This document shows positions 6,808 through 15,232 of a stretch of DNA of 36,863 nucleotides, piece by piece (the stretch's first letter is position 1; each line of letters begins with the position of its first letter). The notes beneath the pieces were generated by a model. That model did no database searches and had not been told where the DNA came from. It saw only the letters and a program-made list of their open reading frames with translations. The position numbers were made by a program, and so were the translations under genes. This DNA comes from an uncultured Faecalibacterium sp. (GTDB taxonomy: Bacteria > Bacillota > Clostridia > Oscillospirales > Ruminococcaceae). The stretch spans positions 1-36,863 of the forward strand of contig CAKSWQ010000021.1 of assembly GCA_934512105.1 (NCBI GenBank), read 5' to 3'.

Positions 6808-9048
6808 TTACTTCTTGATCTTGATCAGCTGGGCGTTCAGGCTCTCGATGAAGCCGTCCGGCATGGTGGAGATCATACTTGCCATGGCCTCGGGGGTCAT
6901 CTTCTTCATCATGGCCCACATGCCCTCGCCGGGCTTGATATCAAAGTTGCTGGCAAGCTTCACGGCCTTGGCGGCAACCGCAAAAGCTTCCTCGTTCTTA
7001 GCCAGCTCTTCCAGACTGTCCTTGATGCTGTAATAGCCCTCGGGGAACTCCATGGGTGCGTTCAGATCCATGCTGCCCATCTGCTTGAACCAGTTGGCAA
7101 CGCCCTCCTGACGCTCGTTGAACTCCGGCAGGGTGTAGCAGGCAGGCTCGGTGTCCACCTTTTCCAGCGTGATGCTGTCCTTCACGGTGTCAGCCACGGC
7201 CATCAGCACGTTGAAGCCCTCGTCCAGCGCCACATTGAACTTGAACACGCGGTGTGCGGTCTGGGTGCCGACCTCCTTGCCGTTGCAGTACAGGGTCACG
7301 GTGTCCTGATTGGAATACACTTTCACCTCGGTGGTCTCACCGGCGCGCTGTGCGTGGCGGCGGCCTGCGATGTGCACCATGGGGTCCTTTGCCCAGTAAG
7401 CCTGATAGACATAGAAGCTGTCTTTGCGGGTCTTGCGGTCCATGGTGACCAGACCCTTGTTGTTGCGGCCCTTCACGCCGCCCTCGCTGCGGGCAGCGCA
7501 GCCGAAGTCGAACATGTTCCAGACGTGGCTTGCCCAGATCCACGGGCGATCCTCAAAGGCCTGTGCCATGTACTCGTGGTACAGTGCCTGATACTCCTCA
7601 GAGTAGTCCTTGCACTGGGGGGTGTTGCTGTGCCAGTTGATGATGCCCTCGCAGCCGTACTCAGAGATGCCAAGGCAGATATCCGGGTTCTCAGCGTGGA
7701 ATTTGTCCATCCACGGGCCGTTCTGCTCGATCTTGCCACCGTACCAGCCAAAGTAGTGGTTGTAGCTCTCTACATCGGTAATGCGGTGCATGGGGCCGGT
7801 GGTGGGGGTGCTGGAAACATGAGCAATGGTGGTCAGGCGGGTGGGGTCAAGCTCCTTGCACAGCTTCTGCAGGTCGTGGTGGCAGTCCACCAGCTCCTGA
7901 CTGATGCCGCCGATCAGGATCTCGTTGGAGATGCCCCAGAACAGGATAGAAGGGTGGTTGTAGTTCTGGACGATCAGCTCGGTCAGCTCGCGGCGGCAGT
8001 GCTCGTGGGCGTCCTTGCCGGACTTGAACACGCTGATGAAGGGGATCTCTGCCCAGACGGCGAAACCCATCTCATCGCAGGCATCGTAGAAATCCTGACT
8101 GTGCTGGTAGTGTGCCAGACGGATGGTGTTGGCACCCAGCTCCTTGATGATCTGTGCGTCCTGATAGTGATCCTCCACGGTCAGGGCGTTGCCCTTGTAC
8201 AGCTTATCCTGATGGCGGGAGACGCCGCGCAGCGGGGTAGCCTCGCCGTTGATGGAGAAGCCGCCGTCCGGGGTAACGGTGTAGCTGCGCACACCCACGT
8301 TGGCATAGATCTCGTCAAAGGCCTCGTTGTTGCGCTGCAAGCGTGCCACCACGGTGTAGAGGTTCGGCTCGTCCATGCTCCACAGCTCGGCATCCGGCAC
8401 ATAGATGGTGACGGCGGTGCTGTCGGCGGGGCGCACAGCGGAGGCGACCTCGCATCCGTAGGGGTCCTCGATGCTGTACATCACGGTAAAGCTGTCGTCG
8501 GGGTTGGTGACGAAGCTCTTGATCTCAAAGGTAGCGCCGCCGTCTGCGGTGGGCTTGGGGGTGACCATGATGCCGGGGCCGCCGTAGTAGTCCAGATCAA
8601 AGTGTGCGCCCGGCACGCTGATGAAGTTCACGCCGCGGTACAATCCGCCGTAGAAGGTAAAGTCCGCAGAGGCGGGGTACATGGAGGGGGTGTCCTCGTT
8701 GCTGACCTCGATGGTCAGCTCGTTGTCGCCGTCCCTGCACAGGTCGGTGATGTCGGCGCGGAAGATGGAGAAGCCGCCCTCGTGGGTGGTGGCAACGGTG
8801 CCGTTCACCTTGACGGTGGCATCCAGCGCAGCTGCCAGCACCTCCACGTACACGCGGCCGCCGGTCAGCGGCTGCACGGGCTTTTTAAAGGTGCGGCTGT
8901 ACACGCCGGTGGTGCGCAGGTAGCTGCCGTTGCCGTCCATGCCGTCCACGGCGTTCCAGGTGTGGGGCAGGGTAACGACCTCAGCGGCGCGCTCGCCCTT
9001 GGGGAAACTCAGGGTCCAGCCTTCGTTCAGGGAAATGATCTCTCGCAT
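6808..9048 (-). CDS. GH2 glycoside hydrolase (beta-glucuronidase or beta-galactosidase)
   Basis: A 746-residue cytoplasmic enzyme (no signal peptide) with ATG at 9048 behind AGGAG. The N-terminal sugar-binding domain (GSYLRTTGVYSRTF; GGLYRGV) is followed by the immunoglobulin-like domain and TIM barrel. The acid/base Glu is about residue 376 in WGISNEI and the nucleophile about residue 463 in GISEYGCEG. NNKG at 529-532 matches the NxKG motif that reads the carboxylate in beta-glucuronidases, but the aligned NDKG-type motif also occurs in beta-galactosidases, so it does not decide specificity. The last ~85 residues are a helical extension (KDSLEELAKNEEAFAVAAKAV). Neighbours are a GPH symporter, an AraC regulator and an SDR resembling Firmicute mannonate oxidoreductases, which favours glucuronide use. 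Family certain; substrate unresolved. Confidence 0.95.
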   Translation of the reverse strand: MREIISLNEGWTLSFPKGERAAEVVTLPHTWNAVDGMDGNGSYLRTTGVYSRTFKKPVQPLTGGRVYVEVLAAALDATVKVNGTVATTHEGGFSIFRADITDLCRDGDNELTIEVSNEDTPSMYPASADFTFYGGLYRGVNFISVPGAHFDLDYYGGPGIMVTPKPTADGGATFEIKSFVTNPDDSFTVMYSIEDPYGCEVASAVRPADSTAVTIYVPDAELWSMDEPNLYTVVARLQRNNEAFDEIYANVGVRSYTVTPDGGFSINGEATPLRGVSRHQDKLYKGNALTVEDHYQDAQIIKELGANTIRLAHYQHSQDFYDACDEMGFAVWAEIPFISVFKSGKDAHEHCRRELTELIVQNYNHPSILFWGISNEILIGGISQELVDCHHDLQKLCKELDPTRLTTIAHVSSTPTTGPMHRITDVESYNHYFGWYGGKIEQNGPWMDKFHAENPDICLGISEYGCEGIINWHSNTPQCKDYSEEYQALYHEYMAQAFEDRPWIWASHVWNMFDFGCAARSEGGVKGRNNKGLVTMDRKTRKDSFYVYQAYWAKDPMVHIAGRRHAQRAGETTEVKVYSNQDTVTLYCNGKEVGTQTAHRVFKFNVALDEGFNVLMAVADTVKDSITLEKVDTEPACYTLPEFNERQEGVANWFKQMGSMDLNAPMEFPEGYYSIKDSLEELAKNEEAFAVAAKAVKLASNFDIKPGEGMWAMMKKMTPEAMASMISTMPDGFIESLNAQLIKIKK

Positions 9049-9122
9049 GATGAATTCTCCTGTCTTATTTCTTGGTTTGTTTCTATCGTGATGGGGTTTG
9101 GGTGTCTTCTTTTACTGATGCT

Positions 9123-9164
9123 ATTCTAGCATGGAAAACGCTGGAAGAGGTAGAACATTTTTGT
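9123..9164 (-). promoter_or_regulatory. GH2 gene promoter with putative AraC-type activator site
   Basis: On the minus strand the -10 box is TAGAAT (9128 down to 9123) with no recognisable -35 box, typical of an activator-dependent promoter. Exactly 22 nt upstream of the -10 is TTCTA, inside AAAAATGTTCTACC. The same core at the same 22-nt distance precedes the symporter gene (12032-12071). Confidence 0.55.
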
Positions 9165-9183
9165 GCCGGAATCGTAGATTTTT

Positions 9184-10395
9184 TTACTTTTTCCGGTTCT
9201 CCCGGCGGTAGCGGGTGGGGGTCATGCCGAAGGTACGCTTGAAAATCTTGGCAAAGTAATTTACGTCCAGAATGCCCATCTCTTCCGCCACTTCCGAGAT
9301 GGAGTGGTCGGTGGTGGTCAGCTGCTGGGCGGCACGCTTGACCCGCTGGGTGTTGATATAGTCGATCAGGGTGCTGCCGGTCTCCTGCTTGAACAGGGAG
9401 GACAAATAGGAAGGGCTGATATGGCACAGCGCCGCAAGGCTTTTCAGGGTGTGCGGCTCCGAGAGGTTCAGGTTGATGTGGTTGATCACCTTCTGCACCG
9501 TGGGGGAGTAGCCCTTCAGGGAGTAGCGGCGGGCGTAGGCGCAGTAGTCCCGCACCATCTGCTGCGACACGGCCTGTGCGTCCTCCACCGTGTCCAGCGC
9601 CTCGATGCGGCGGGCGTAGCTGGAGGAGATCTTATCCACATAAAAGGGGTGCACCGCGTTCTGCTCAATGGCCTTGCGCAGCAGGGTGTTCATAATAATG
9701 AACTGGCTCTTTTCCCGGTAAAGCGTCCCGATGAACCGGTCGCCCAGCGAAAAGCGGCCATACTGGCGGATACAGAGCATGGCGGCATTCTCGTCGCCCC
9801 GGGTCACGGCTTCCAGCATCTCGTTTTCGACCTGATAGCGCTGCTCGATCATGGCAACCGGGATATCCCGCTCAAAGGTGGGTTCGGTGAAGTAACGGAT
9901 ATCCGGCTGGAACATGAAGGGCAGAAACTCCTTCACTTCCTGTATGCGCGGCTCCTCCTGCCCCAGCATAACAGATACCACGGTGTAGATGGCGGCGGCG
10001 AAGTCGTTGCCGGAAAGGGTATGGACGCCGTTATAGTATTCCTGTACGGCCTCGTCTCCGGCCTTGCCCAGATATTTCTGCGCCCACCGGCGGGAACTTT
10101 CACTGCGGGGACCGGCCGTCCACGGGCCAATCATGAACACGGTATCTCTTTCGTCCGGCACGCGGAACAGGGCAAATTTCAGATCAAAGGTGCCCTCGGC
10201 GATCAGCAGCGTCTGCTCCGGTGTGTGCTTCAGCAGGGTATCACCGAACTCCTGCCAGTCAAACTCCGGGTCCAGCGCCTTGCGCAGACCGTAATCGAAA
10301 TTTTCCAGCCCTTCAAAAGGCGGGGTCACCCGGCAGGCGGGGATATTGTAAACGGCAGCAAGTTTTGTGAGCACCTGTAAGGGATCTACGTTCAT
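9184..10395 (-). CDS. AraC-family transcriptional regulator
   Basis: A 403-residue protein. ATG 10395 is preferred because AAGGAG lies about 6 nt upstream; the frame extends further but without an RBS. The C-terminal ~100 residues are the two-helix-turn-helix AraC domain (LKSLAALCHISPSYLSSLF, then ISEVAEEMGILDVNYFAKIF ending in FGMTPTRYRR). The ~300-residue N-terminal part is a sensor region that I do not recognise. It lies between the symporter and GH2 genes, all transcribed leftward. Three promoters around it share a TTCT-containing motif, so it probably activates the symporter, GH2 and perhaps the divergent SDR when a glycoside or its product is present. Confidence 0.93.
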   Translation of the reverse strand: MNVDPLQVLTKLAAVYNIPACRVTPPFEGLENFDYGLRKALDPEFDWQEFGDTLLKHTPEQTLLIAEGTFDLKFALFRVPDERDTVFMIGPWTAGPRSESSRRWAQKYLGKAGDEAVQEYYNGVHTLSGNDFAAAIYTVVSVMLGQEEPRIQEVKEFLPFMFQPDIRYFTEPTFERDIPVAMIEQRYQVENEMLEAVTRGDENAAMLCIRQYGRFSLGDRFIGTLYREKSQFIIMNTLLRKAIEQNAVHPFYVDKISSSYARRIEALDTVEDAQAVSQQMVRDYCAYARRYSLKGYSPTVQKVINHINLNLSEPHTLKSLAALCHISPSYLSSLFKQETGSTLIDYINTQRVKRAAQQLTTTDHSISEVAEEMGILDVNYFAKIFKRTFGMTPTRYRRENRKK

Positions 10396-10434
10396 GGTCT
10401 GCTCCTTTTTTTGTGCGGTGGTTCGTACAGGTTC

Positions 10435-10463
10435 AGTATACCGCCTTTTTTTCATGAGAACAA
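10435..10463 (-). promoter_or_regulatory. promoter of the AraC-family gene
   Basis: On the minus strand: TTGTTC (10463-10458), a 17-bp spacer and TATACT (10440-10435). It lies 40 bp before the chosen ATG, so the regulator can be expressed independently of the symporter gene. Confidence 0.55.
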
Positions 10464-10546
10464 GCACCCCGCCAGGCACATTGCTGTGCTCCGGCAGAGT
10501 GCCTGTTCTGCGCAACTGAGGTAAATGTTAAGGAGGTGAAAATATC

Positions 10547-11947
10547 TTAGTTTTCCTTGCCCTCACGGCGTGCAGCCAGCGTAGCAATGTTCTGTTCCAC
10601 GCGGGTCTTGTTCAGCGGGTAGAGGAAGACAAGGATCACAGCCAGTGCCACGAAGCCTGCAAAGGGTGCAAGGCACGCCAGATTGAAGATCTTGCCGGTG
10701 ACAGCGGGGTCGAAGGCGGTGGCCTCGGAGTAGCCGATCATGGTCAGCAGAGCGCCGATCAGGCCGGAGGAAATGGCCTGACCCAGCTTGCGGGCGAAGG
10801 AGTAGACAGAGTACACAGTACCGTCCTCACGCACGCCGGTGCGCACCTCGGTATCATCGATGACGTCGGTGATCATAGCCCAGACCACGGTGTTGAAGTA
10901 GCCCATGCTGACGGTAGCCACTGCGGCAAAGGCAACAAAGACGAAGGGGTTAGAAGGACGCAGGATGAAGCAGAGCAGGTAGGAGACCGCGCCCACGATG
11001 GCACCGGCGGTAGCCAGCTCCTTTTTGCCGAACTTCTGGGAGAGCTTGACGGCGGTGGGAGCGCAGATGAGCAGGGTACCTGCCATGCCCACCAGACTGG
11101 ACAGAGACTGTGCAGCGGCGCTGCCGTAGTAGTTGGGGTACACATAGCTGCTCATGCCGCTCATGGTCAGCTGAGAGAGCAGCAGCATCAGGGCGGCGGC
11201 GATGATGCCCATCAGGGAGCGGTTGGTGGCAATGCTCTTGAGCAGCTTGCCGAAGTCCAGCTTCTCGGTCTTGGTGGTCAGCTGCACGCGCTCCTGCACC
11301 ATCTTGAAGCACAGCAGGTAGCAGAGGATGGCGCAAACGGAGAACACACCGGCGATCAGGGTCATGCGGGAGCCGGAGAGCATGGTCTTGCCGTCCACGG
11401 TAACGTAGGCAATCATCGGGGTGCCCACGCCGATGACAAGGCTTGCCAGACTGGAGCCGATGGTGCGCCAGGTGGACAGCTCGGCACGGTCCTTGGACTC
11501 AGGAGAGACCGCAGAGGCCATGGAGCCGTAGGGGATGTTGATGGAGGTGTAGAAGATGGAGCCCCACAGGATGTAGGTGACAGCCAGCCAAGCCACCTTG
11601 AAGCCGTAAGGCATCCCGGCCAGACCGGACTGGAAGATCAGAAAGGAAGCAATGGCCACAGGGCCGCACATCCGCTTGAGCCACGGGCGGAACTTGCCGT
11701 CCTTGGTGGGCTTGCAGCGGTCCACGATCTGACCCATGGTGATATCGGTAAAGGCGTCCACGATGCGGGCTGCCATCATCACGATGCCCACCACACCGGC
11801 GGAAACGCCCATCACGTCGGTGTAGAACTTCATCAGGAACAGGGACGAGAGGATGAAGGTGAAGTCGTTGCCGAAGTCACCGAACATATAGCCCAGCTTG
11901 TCCTTCATGCCAAAGGGCCGCAGGGCAGTCTTGTTTTCAGATGCCAT
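10547..11947 (-). CDS. GPH-family sugar:cation symporter (MelB/GusB-like)
   Basis: A 466-residue integral membrane protein of the glycoside-pentoside-hexuronide:cation symporter family with about 12 hydrophobic segments. The N-terminus is typical (KLGYMFGDFGNDFTFILSS, then RIVDAFTDITMGQIVDRCK, with the conserved acidic residues of helices 1 and 2 and the loop RPWLK). ATG 11947 is preceded by AAGGAG. Members import galactosides, pentosides or glucuronides with Na+ or H+. The GH2 glycosidase in the same leftward cluster would cleave the imported substrate. The order symporter, regulator, glycosidase is a compact catabolic unit. Whether glucuronides or galactosides are carried cannot be settled from sequence alone. 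Confidence 0.94.
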   Translation of the reverse strand: MASENKTALRPFGMKDKLGYMFGDFGNDFTFILSSLFLMKFYTDVMGVSAGVVGIVMMAARIVDAFTDITMGQIVDRCKPTKDGKFRPWLKRMCGPVAIASFLIFQSGLAGMPYGFKVAWLAVTYILWGSIFYTSINIPYGSMASAVSPESKDRAELSTWRTIGSSLASLVIGVGTPMIAYVTVDGKTMLSGSRMTLIAGVFSVCAILCYLLCFKMVQERVQLTTKTEKLDFGKLLKSIATNRSLMGIIAAALMLLLSQLTMSGMSSYVYPNYYGSAAAQSLSSLVGMAGTLLICAPTAVKLSQKFGKKELATAGAIVGAVSYLLCFILRPSNPFVFVAFAAVATVSMGYFNTVVWAMITDVIDDTEVRTGVREDGTVYSVYSFARKLGQAISSGLIGALLTMIGYSEATAFDPAVTGKIFNLACLAPFAGFVALAVILVFLYPLNKTRVEQNIATLAARREGKEN

Positions 11948-12031
11948 AAAAAATCTCCTTTTCTTCTTCGCTGCTTGCTTTGCCCCGCTGGCCGTGCGGA
12001 GCCGAAGTCAGTATGTGTTTGTCATGCATTT

Positions 12032-12071
12032 ATCATACTGGTTTTGCCGCAGAAGGGGTTAGAAGATTTTC
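12032..12071 (-). promoter_or_regulatory. symporter gene promoter with putative AraC-type site
   Basis: Minus-strand -10 box TATGAT (12037-12032). TTCTA in GAAAATCTTCTAACC (12071-12057) lies 22 nt upstream of it, matching the GH2 promoter in sequence and spacing. An inverted repeat CAGTATG/CATACTG (12009-12015 and 12034-12040) overlaps the -10 box and could be a second protein site. Confidence 0.55.
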
Positions 12072-12181
12072 AAGGTAAAAACGGTCATTTTTGCGATTTT
12101 GCACGATTTCGTCTGCACGGCATCCAGAAGATATCGTGCTTGTTGACCACACAAAAGCGTAAAACATTCCCATTTTATAAT

Positions 12182-12220
12182 AAGAATGTTCTGGCAAAGA
12201 CCGACCTTTTCTGCTATACT
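12182..12220 (+). promoter_or_regulatory. SDR gene promoter with TTCT motif
   Basis: -10 TATACT (12215-12220), with no good -35 box at 17 bp (TGGCAA at best). AAGAATGTTCTGG lies 21 nt upstream, resembling the motif at the two divergent catabolic promoters. AACATTC (12163-12169) and GAATGTT (12184-12190) form an inverted repeat around it. Confidence 0.5.
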
Positions 12221-12255
12221 CTAGCCAACGAATACAGCTGTAACAGGAGGATGTT

Positions 12256-13110
12256 ATGGAAAAGAATGTACTGAATACCGATCTCACCGGCAGGGTGGCG
12301 GTCGTCACCGGCGCAAGCGGCACGCTGTGCTCCATTTTTGCCAAGGCGCTGGCCCGGGCAGGCGCAAAGGTGGCGCTGCTGGGCCGCAACATGGATAAGC
12401 TTAAAGAGCTTGCGGACGAGATCGAAGCCGAGGGCGGCGTTGCCAAGGGCTACACCTGCAACGTGATGAACAAGGCAAACTGCCTGCAAGTGGCCGAGGA
12501 TGTTCTGGCAGACCTTGGCCCCTGCGATATCCTTGTGAATGGTGCCGGCGGCAACAACGCCCGCGCCAACACGGATAAGGAATACTTTGAGATGGCTGAT
12601 CTGGAAAGCGATACCGTCACCTTCTTTGATCTGGACGAGAGCGGCGTAGAGATGGTGTTCAACCTGAACTTCATCGGCACCCTGCTGCCCACGCAGGCCT
12701 TTGCCCGCCAGATGGTGGGACGCCCGGGATGCAATATCCTGAACATTTCCAGCATGAACGCCTATCTGCCCCTGACCAAGATCCCCGCCTACTCCGGCTC
12801 CAAGGCGGCTGTGACCAACTTTACCCAGTGGCTGGCGGTGCATTTCAGCAAGGTGGGCATCCGGGTCAACGCCATCGCCCCGGGCTTCTTTGCCAGCGAG
12901 CAGAACTCCCGCCTGCTCTTCAACGAGGACGGAACCCCCACCGAGCGTACCAAAAAGATCCTTGCCGCCACCCCCATGGGACACTTCGGCGACAGCGAAA
13001 AAGACCTTGTGGGCGCACTGCTGTTTTTGCTGAACAATGATGCGGCGGGCTTTATTACCGGCATCTGCCTGCCGGTGGACGGCGGCTTCTCGGCCTATTC
13101 CGGCGTGTAA
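12256..13110 (+). CDS. SDR-family oxidoreductase, candidate D-mannonate oxidoreductase (fructuronate reductase)
   Basis: A 284-residue short-chain dehydrogenase with AGGAGG 5 nt before ATG 12256. It has the Rossmann glycine motif VTGASGTLCS, NGAGGNN, catalytic Ser in NISSMNAY and YSGSKAA carrying Tyr-x3-Lys, and the C-terminal PVDGGF. An insert around residues 95-135 (TDKEYFEMADLESDTVTFFDL) is typical of Firmicute SDRs annotated as D-mannonate oxidoreductase, which convert fructuronate to mannonate in glucuronate catabolism. That label is from memory of the family and is moderate in strength. If right, it ties the divergent GH2/symporter cluster to glucuronides. No uxuA or uxaC lies in the window. 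Confidence 0.85.
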   Translation: MEKNVLNTDLTGRVAVVTGASGTLCSIFAKALARAGAKVALLGRNMDKLKELADEIEAEGGVAKGYTCNVMNKANCLQVAEDVLADLGPCDILVNGAGGNNARANTDKEYFEMADLESDTVTFFDLDESGVEMVFNLNFIGTLLPTQAFARQMVGRPGCNILNISSMNAYLPLTKIPAYSGSKAAVTNFTQWLAVHFSKVGIRVNAIAPGFFASEQNSRLLFNEDGTPTERTKKILAATPMGHFGDSEKDLVGALLFLLNNDAAGFITGICLPVDGGFSAYSGV

Positions 13111-13134
13111 TAAAACGTATAAAATATACAAAAT

Positions 13135-13184
13135 CACCCCTGTCTCCCGGTGCAGCAGCCCGGCGGGACAGGGGTGGTCTTTTC
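13135..13184 (+). terminator. terminator of the SDR gene
   Basis: CACCCCTGTC pairs with GACAGGGGTG across an inner CCGG/CCGG extension, followed by TCTTTT. Confidence 0.75.
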
Positions 13185-13198
13185 AACAAGGTTGAACA

Positions 13199-13228
13199 AA
13201 AGGCTTCCCCCGGCCGGGGGAAGCCTTT
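13199..13228. terminator. perfect 30-bp palindromic bidirectional terminator
   Basis: AAAGGCTTCCCCCGG followed directly by its exact complement. T-tracts are available on both strands, so it can end the SDR transcript and the DUF4349 transcript. Confidence 0.85.
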
Positions 13229-13254
13229 ATGCGGAAAATGGATTTCTATGGGGG

Positions 13255-14418
13255 TCACTTCTTCGGGTGCTTTTTGCGCCATGTAAGTGCAAGGGCGACC
13301 GCGGCGCACGCCAGCACTGCCAGCGGCCAGACGGAGGCCAGTGCCACTACGAACTGCTGCAAGCCGTTTACAAAGTTGCCCCAGCCGGAGGTAAAGGCGG
13401 TGCCGATGCGGGAGAAGAAGCCCTCGTCCGCAGGGGTGTAGGTCTGCACCTCATTCAGGTCGATATACACGGTGCACTGCTGCACCTGATCGCTGTACCA
13501 GTCCAGCTGGCTCTGCCAGCTCTCGATCTGGGATTGCACCTCGGTGAGAGAGTCCTCGATCTGCAACAGATCCGAAAGATTTTCGGCCTGTGCCTGCAAT
13601 TGCTGTAAGCGGGCGCGCTGTGCCTGCAGGTTAGAAAGCCGCGCGGATACGTCCATATACTGGGTGGTCACGTCATCGGCCTGCTGACTGCGGTAGGTCA
13701 CATTACCGGCAGCGGCCACAGCTTCCAGAAAGCTCTGGTAGTTGGCCTGCGGTACCCGGTAGGTCAGGCTGACGGAGCGGCTGGAACCGCTGCTGGAATA
13801 TTCGCTGCTGGATTCCAGATAGCCGCCCGCTTCGGCAAGGGCGCTGTCCAGCGCACTGCGGGCCGCTTCGTAATCCTTGCTTTCCAGCGTCAGGTTGGCG
13901 GTGTAGATGATCTTGGCGCTGTCCACCGCAGGGGCAGCGGCCTCGGTGCTGCCTGTGCCGCTGTACTCCGTTTCCAGAGAGCGGTCGTCTGCCTCCAGAC
14001 TGTAATTCACCGCCTCGGGGGCGCTGTCCAGCGCGGCGTGCTGGAGGTCGAAACTGTTCGATGCCACAGAGGCGGCGGAGCTGTTGGCAGCGCCCTCGGC
14101 TGCGTACAGGGCAGGTGCGCTGCTTTTGGCGCTGCCCATCCCGATGCCCAGATGCAGGGTGCTGTAACCCAGCACGCACACGGCCAGACAGGCAGCCAGC
14201 GTGCCCAGCTGCTTTACCGGGAAGTGGATGGGCTTTTTCTTCTTGGGCTCTGTGGTGTTCGGGGGTGCTGCGGGTGCAGCCTGCGGGGCAGGGGCGGCCA
14301 TCATGGGCTCGGCCTTTTCCTCCGCAGTCAGGGTGTCGGCCATGGCCAGCAGTTTTGCCTTCAGATCGTCCGGGGCAGTCAGGTCATCGACCTCCATCTT
14401 GTATTCATACCACCTCAT
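13255..14418 (-). CDS. DUF4349-domain membrane protein, probable partner of the ECF sigma factor
   Basis: A 387-residue protein beginning at ATG 14418, with AAGGAGGAG upstream inside the sigma gene. A short cytoplasmic N-terminus and a Pro/Ala linker precede a membrane segment near residues 70-95 (LGTLAACLAVCVLGYSTLHL). The extracytoplasmic DUF4349 region follows, with a coiled coil (ARLSNLQAQRARLQQLQAQ, then SLTEVQSQIESWQSQ), and then a C-terminal membrane helix (ASVWPLAVLACAAVALAL) and a basic tail. The 14-nt overlap with the sigma factor gene implies coupled translation, as with sigma/anti-sigma pairs. The topology would allow sensing outside and holding sigma inside. The anti-sigma role is inferred; I see no zinc-binding anti-sigma motif. 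Confidence 0.85.
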   Translation of the reverse strand: MRWYEYKMEVDDLTAPDDLKAKLLAMADTLTAEEKAEPMMAAPAPQAAPAAPPNTTEPKKKKPIHFPVKQLGTLAACLAVCVLGYSTLHLGIGMGSAKSSAPALYAAEGAANSSAASVASNSFDLQHAALDSAPEAVNYSLEADDRSLETEYSGTGSTEAAAPAVDSAKIIYTANLTLESKDYEAARSALDSALAEAGGYLESSSEYSSSGSSRSVSLTYRVPQANYQSFLEAVAAAGNVTYRSQQADDVTTQYMDVSARLSNLQAQRARLQQLQAQAENLSDLLQIEDSLTEVQSQIESWQSQLDWYSDQVQQCTVYIDLNEVQTYTPADEGFFSRIGTAFTSGWGNFVNGLQQFVVALASVWPLAVLACAAVALALTWRKKHPKK

Positions 14419-14899
14419 CTTCGATCTCCTCCTTCAGTATCGTATGTAACTGTGCCCGTGCGCGCCGCAGCCAGCTTAGTACCGTGTTTGTGGGCACCGC
14501 CATCATCCGCCCGATCTCTGCCGCAGTGTATCCTTCGTAGTAATGCAGATAGATGGCATTGCGATAGTTTTCCGGCAGGGTGCGGATGGCATCCAGCACA
14601 CTGCCGTCCTCCGCAAGGACATCGGGGGCGGGCAGGTTCTCGTCCAGCTCGGTGTCCTTTTGGTGGGCGGCGCGGGTCAGGTCCCGGCAGCGGTTGATGG
14701 CCACCCGCAGCAGCCATGCTTTGAGATGCTCCTCACTCTCAAAGATGCCGTTGTAGTGCAGCAGTTTTTCAAACACATCCTGCACCACATCCTCAGCATC
14801 GGCTGTGCAGCGGCAATTATGCACCGCAGTGCGGTAGACGGTGTCGCTGTAACGCTGCACCGCCAGGGTAAATACTTCGTTTCTGGTCAGCTGTCCCAT
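14405..14899 (-). CDS. ECF-type RNA polymerase sigma factor
   Basis: A 164-residue sigma-70 family protein. ATG 14899 has AAGGAG 11 nt upstream; the longer frame lacks an RBS. Region 2 is visible in CTADAEDVVQDVFEKLL and LKAWLLRVAINRCRD. Region 4 is visible in LPENYRNAIYLHYYEGY and TAAEIGRMMAVPTNTVLSWL. It should direct RNA polymerase to a small regulon, probably for envelope stress. It overlaps the downstream membrane protein gene, its likely controller. A housekeeping-type promoter lies upstream; I found no convincing ECF-type GGAAC/CGTC autoregulatory site. Confidence 0.95.
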   Translation of the reverse strand: MGQLTRNEVFTLAVQRYSDTVYRTAVHNCRCTADAEDVVQDVFEKLLHYNGIFESEEHLKAWLLRVAINRCRDLTRAAHQKDTELDENLPAPDVLAEDGSVLDAIRTLPENYRNAIYLHYYEGYTAAEIGRMMAVPTNTVLSWLRRARAQLHTILKEEIEDEVV

Positions 14900-15112
14900 T
14901 GTTATAAACTCTCCTTGGATGCCCGGAAGCGGGCTTCTCGATGGAATGTTTGTGGTTCTCACGGGGACGTTCACTCAATATACGGCTCAGCATTCCCGAT
15001 TATTGCAGAACAAAACCCGGATCCTTCCATTTTTTGTATACCGGACGCACCGGGCCGCATGGCGCGTCCACGTTCTCCGACGGGAGTTGGATATCCTGCC
15101 GGTTTACCGGTC

Positions 15113-15141
15113 AGTATACCACGGAATCGCAAAAAAGTAAA
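15113..15141 (-). promoter_or_regulatory. promoter of the sigma/DUF4349 operon
   Basis: Minus strand TTTACT (15141-15136), a 17-bp spacer and TATACT (15118-15113). This gives a leader of about 210 nt before the sigma factor ATG. In that leader (14900-15106) I recognise no known riboswitch. Confidence 0.6.
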
Positions 15142-15173
15142 AGAGGGAACACACCGCGTAAAAAATCAAGAAT

Positions 15174-15207
15174 GTGTTTGGAGCACTCCGCAGAGTGCGA
15201 CAAACAC
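15174..15207 (-). repeat. 34-nt dispersed hairpin repeat, copy H1
   Basis: Two stems, 7 bp and 6 bp, separated by a symmetric TC/TC internal loop and capped by TGCG (minus-strand reading). Copy H2 lies at 34270-34303 and differs at four positions that form two compensated base pairs. H1 lies 25 nt beyond the stop codon of the unknown gene at 15233, with T-rich sequence further downstream, so it may also act as a weak terminator. Confidence 0.75.
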
Positions 15208-15232
15208 GAATATAAAAATGATCCTTCCACTT

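Noticed and set aside
7252..9129. 625-codon plus-strand frame across the GH2 gene
   Set aside because: Antisense shadow of a clear GH2 gene; composition follows the third-position GC pattern of the real gene.
10525..10546. RBS-like AAGGAGGTGA on the plus strand
   Set aside because: No reading frame follows; it is the complement of the region downstream of the symporter gene.
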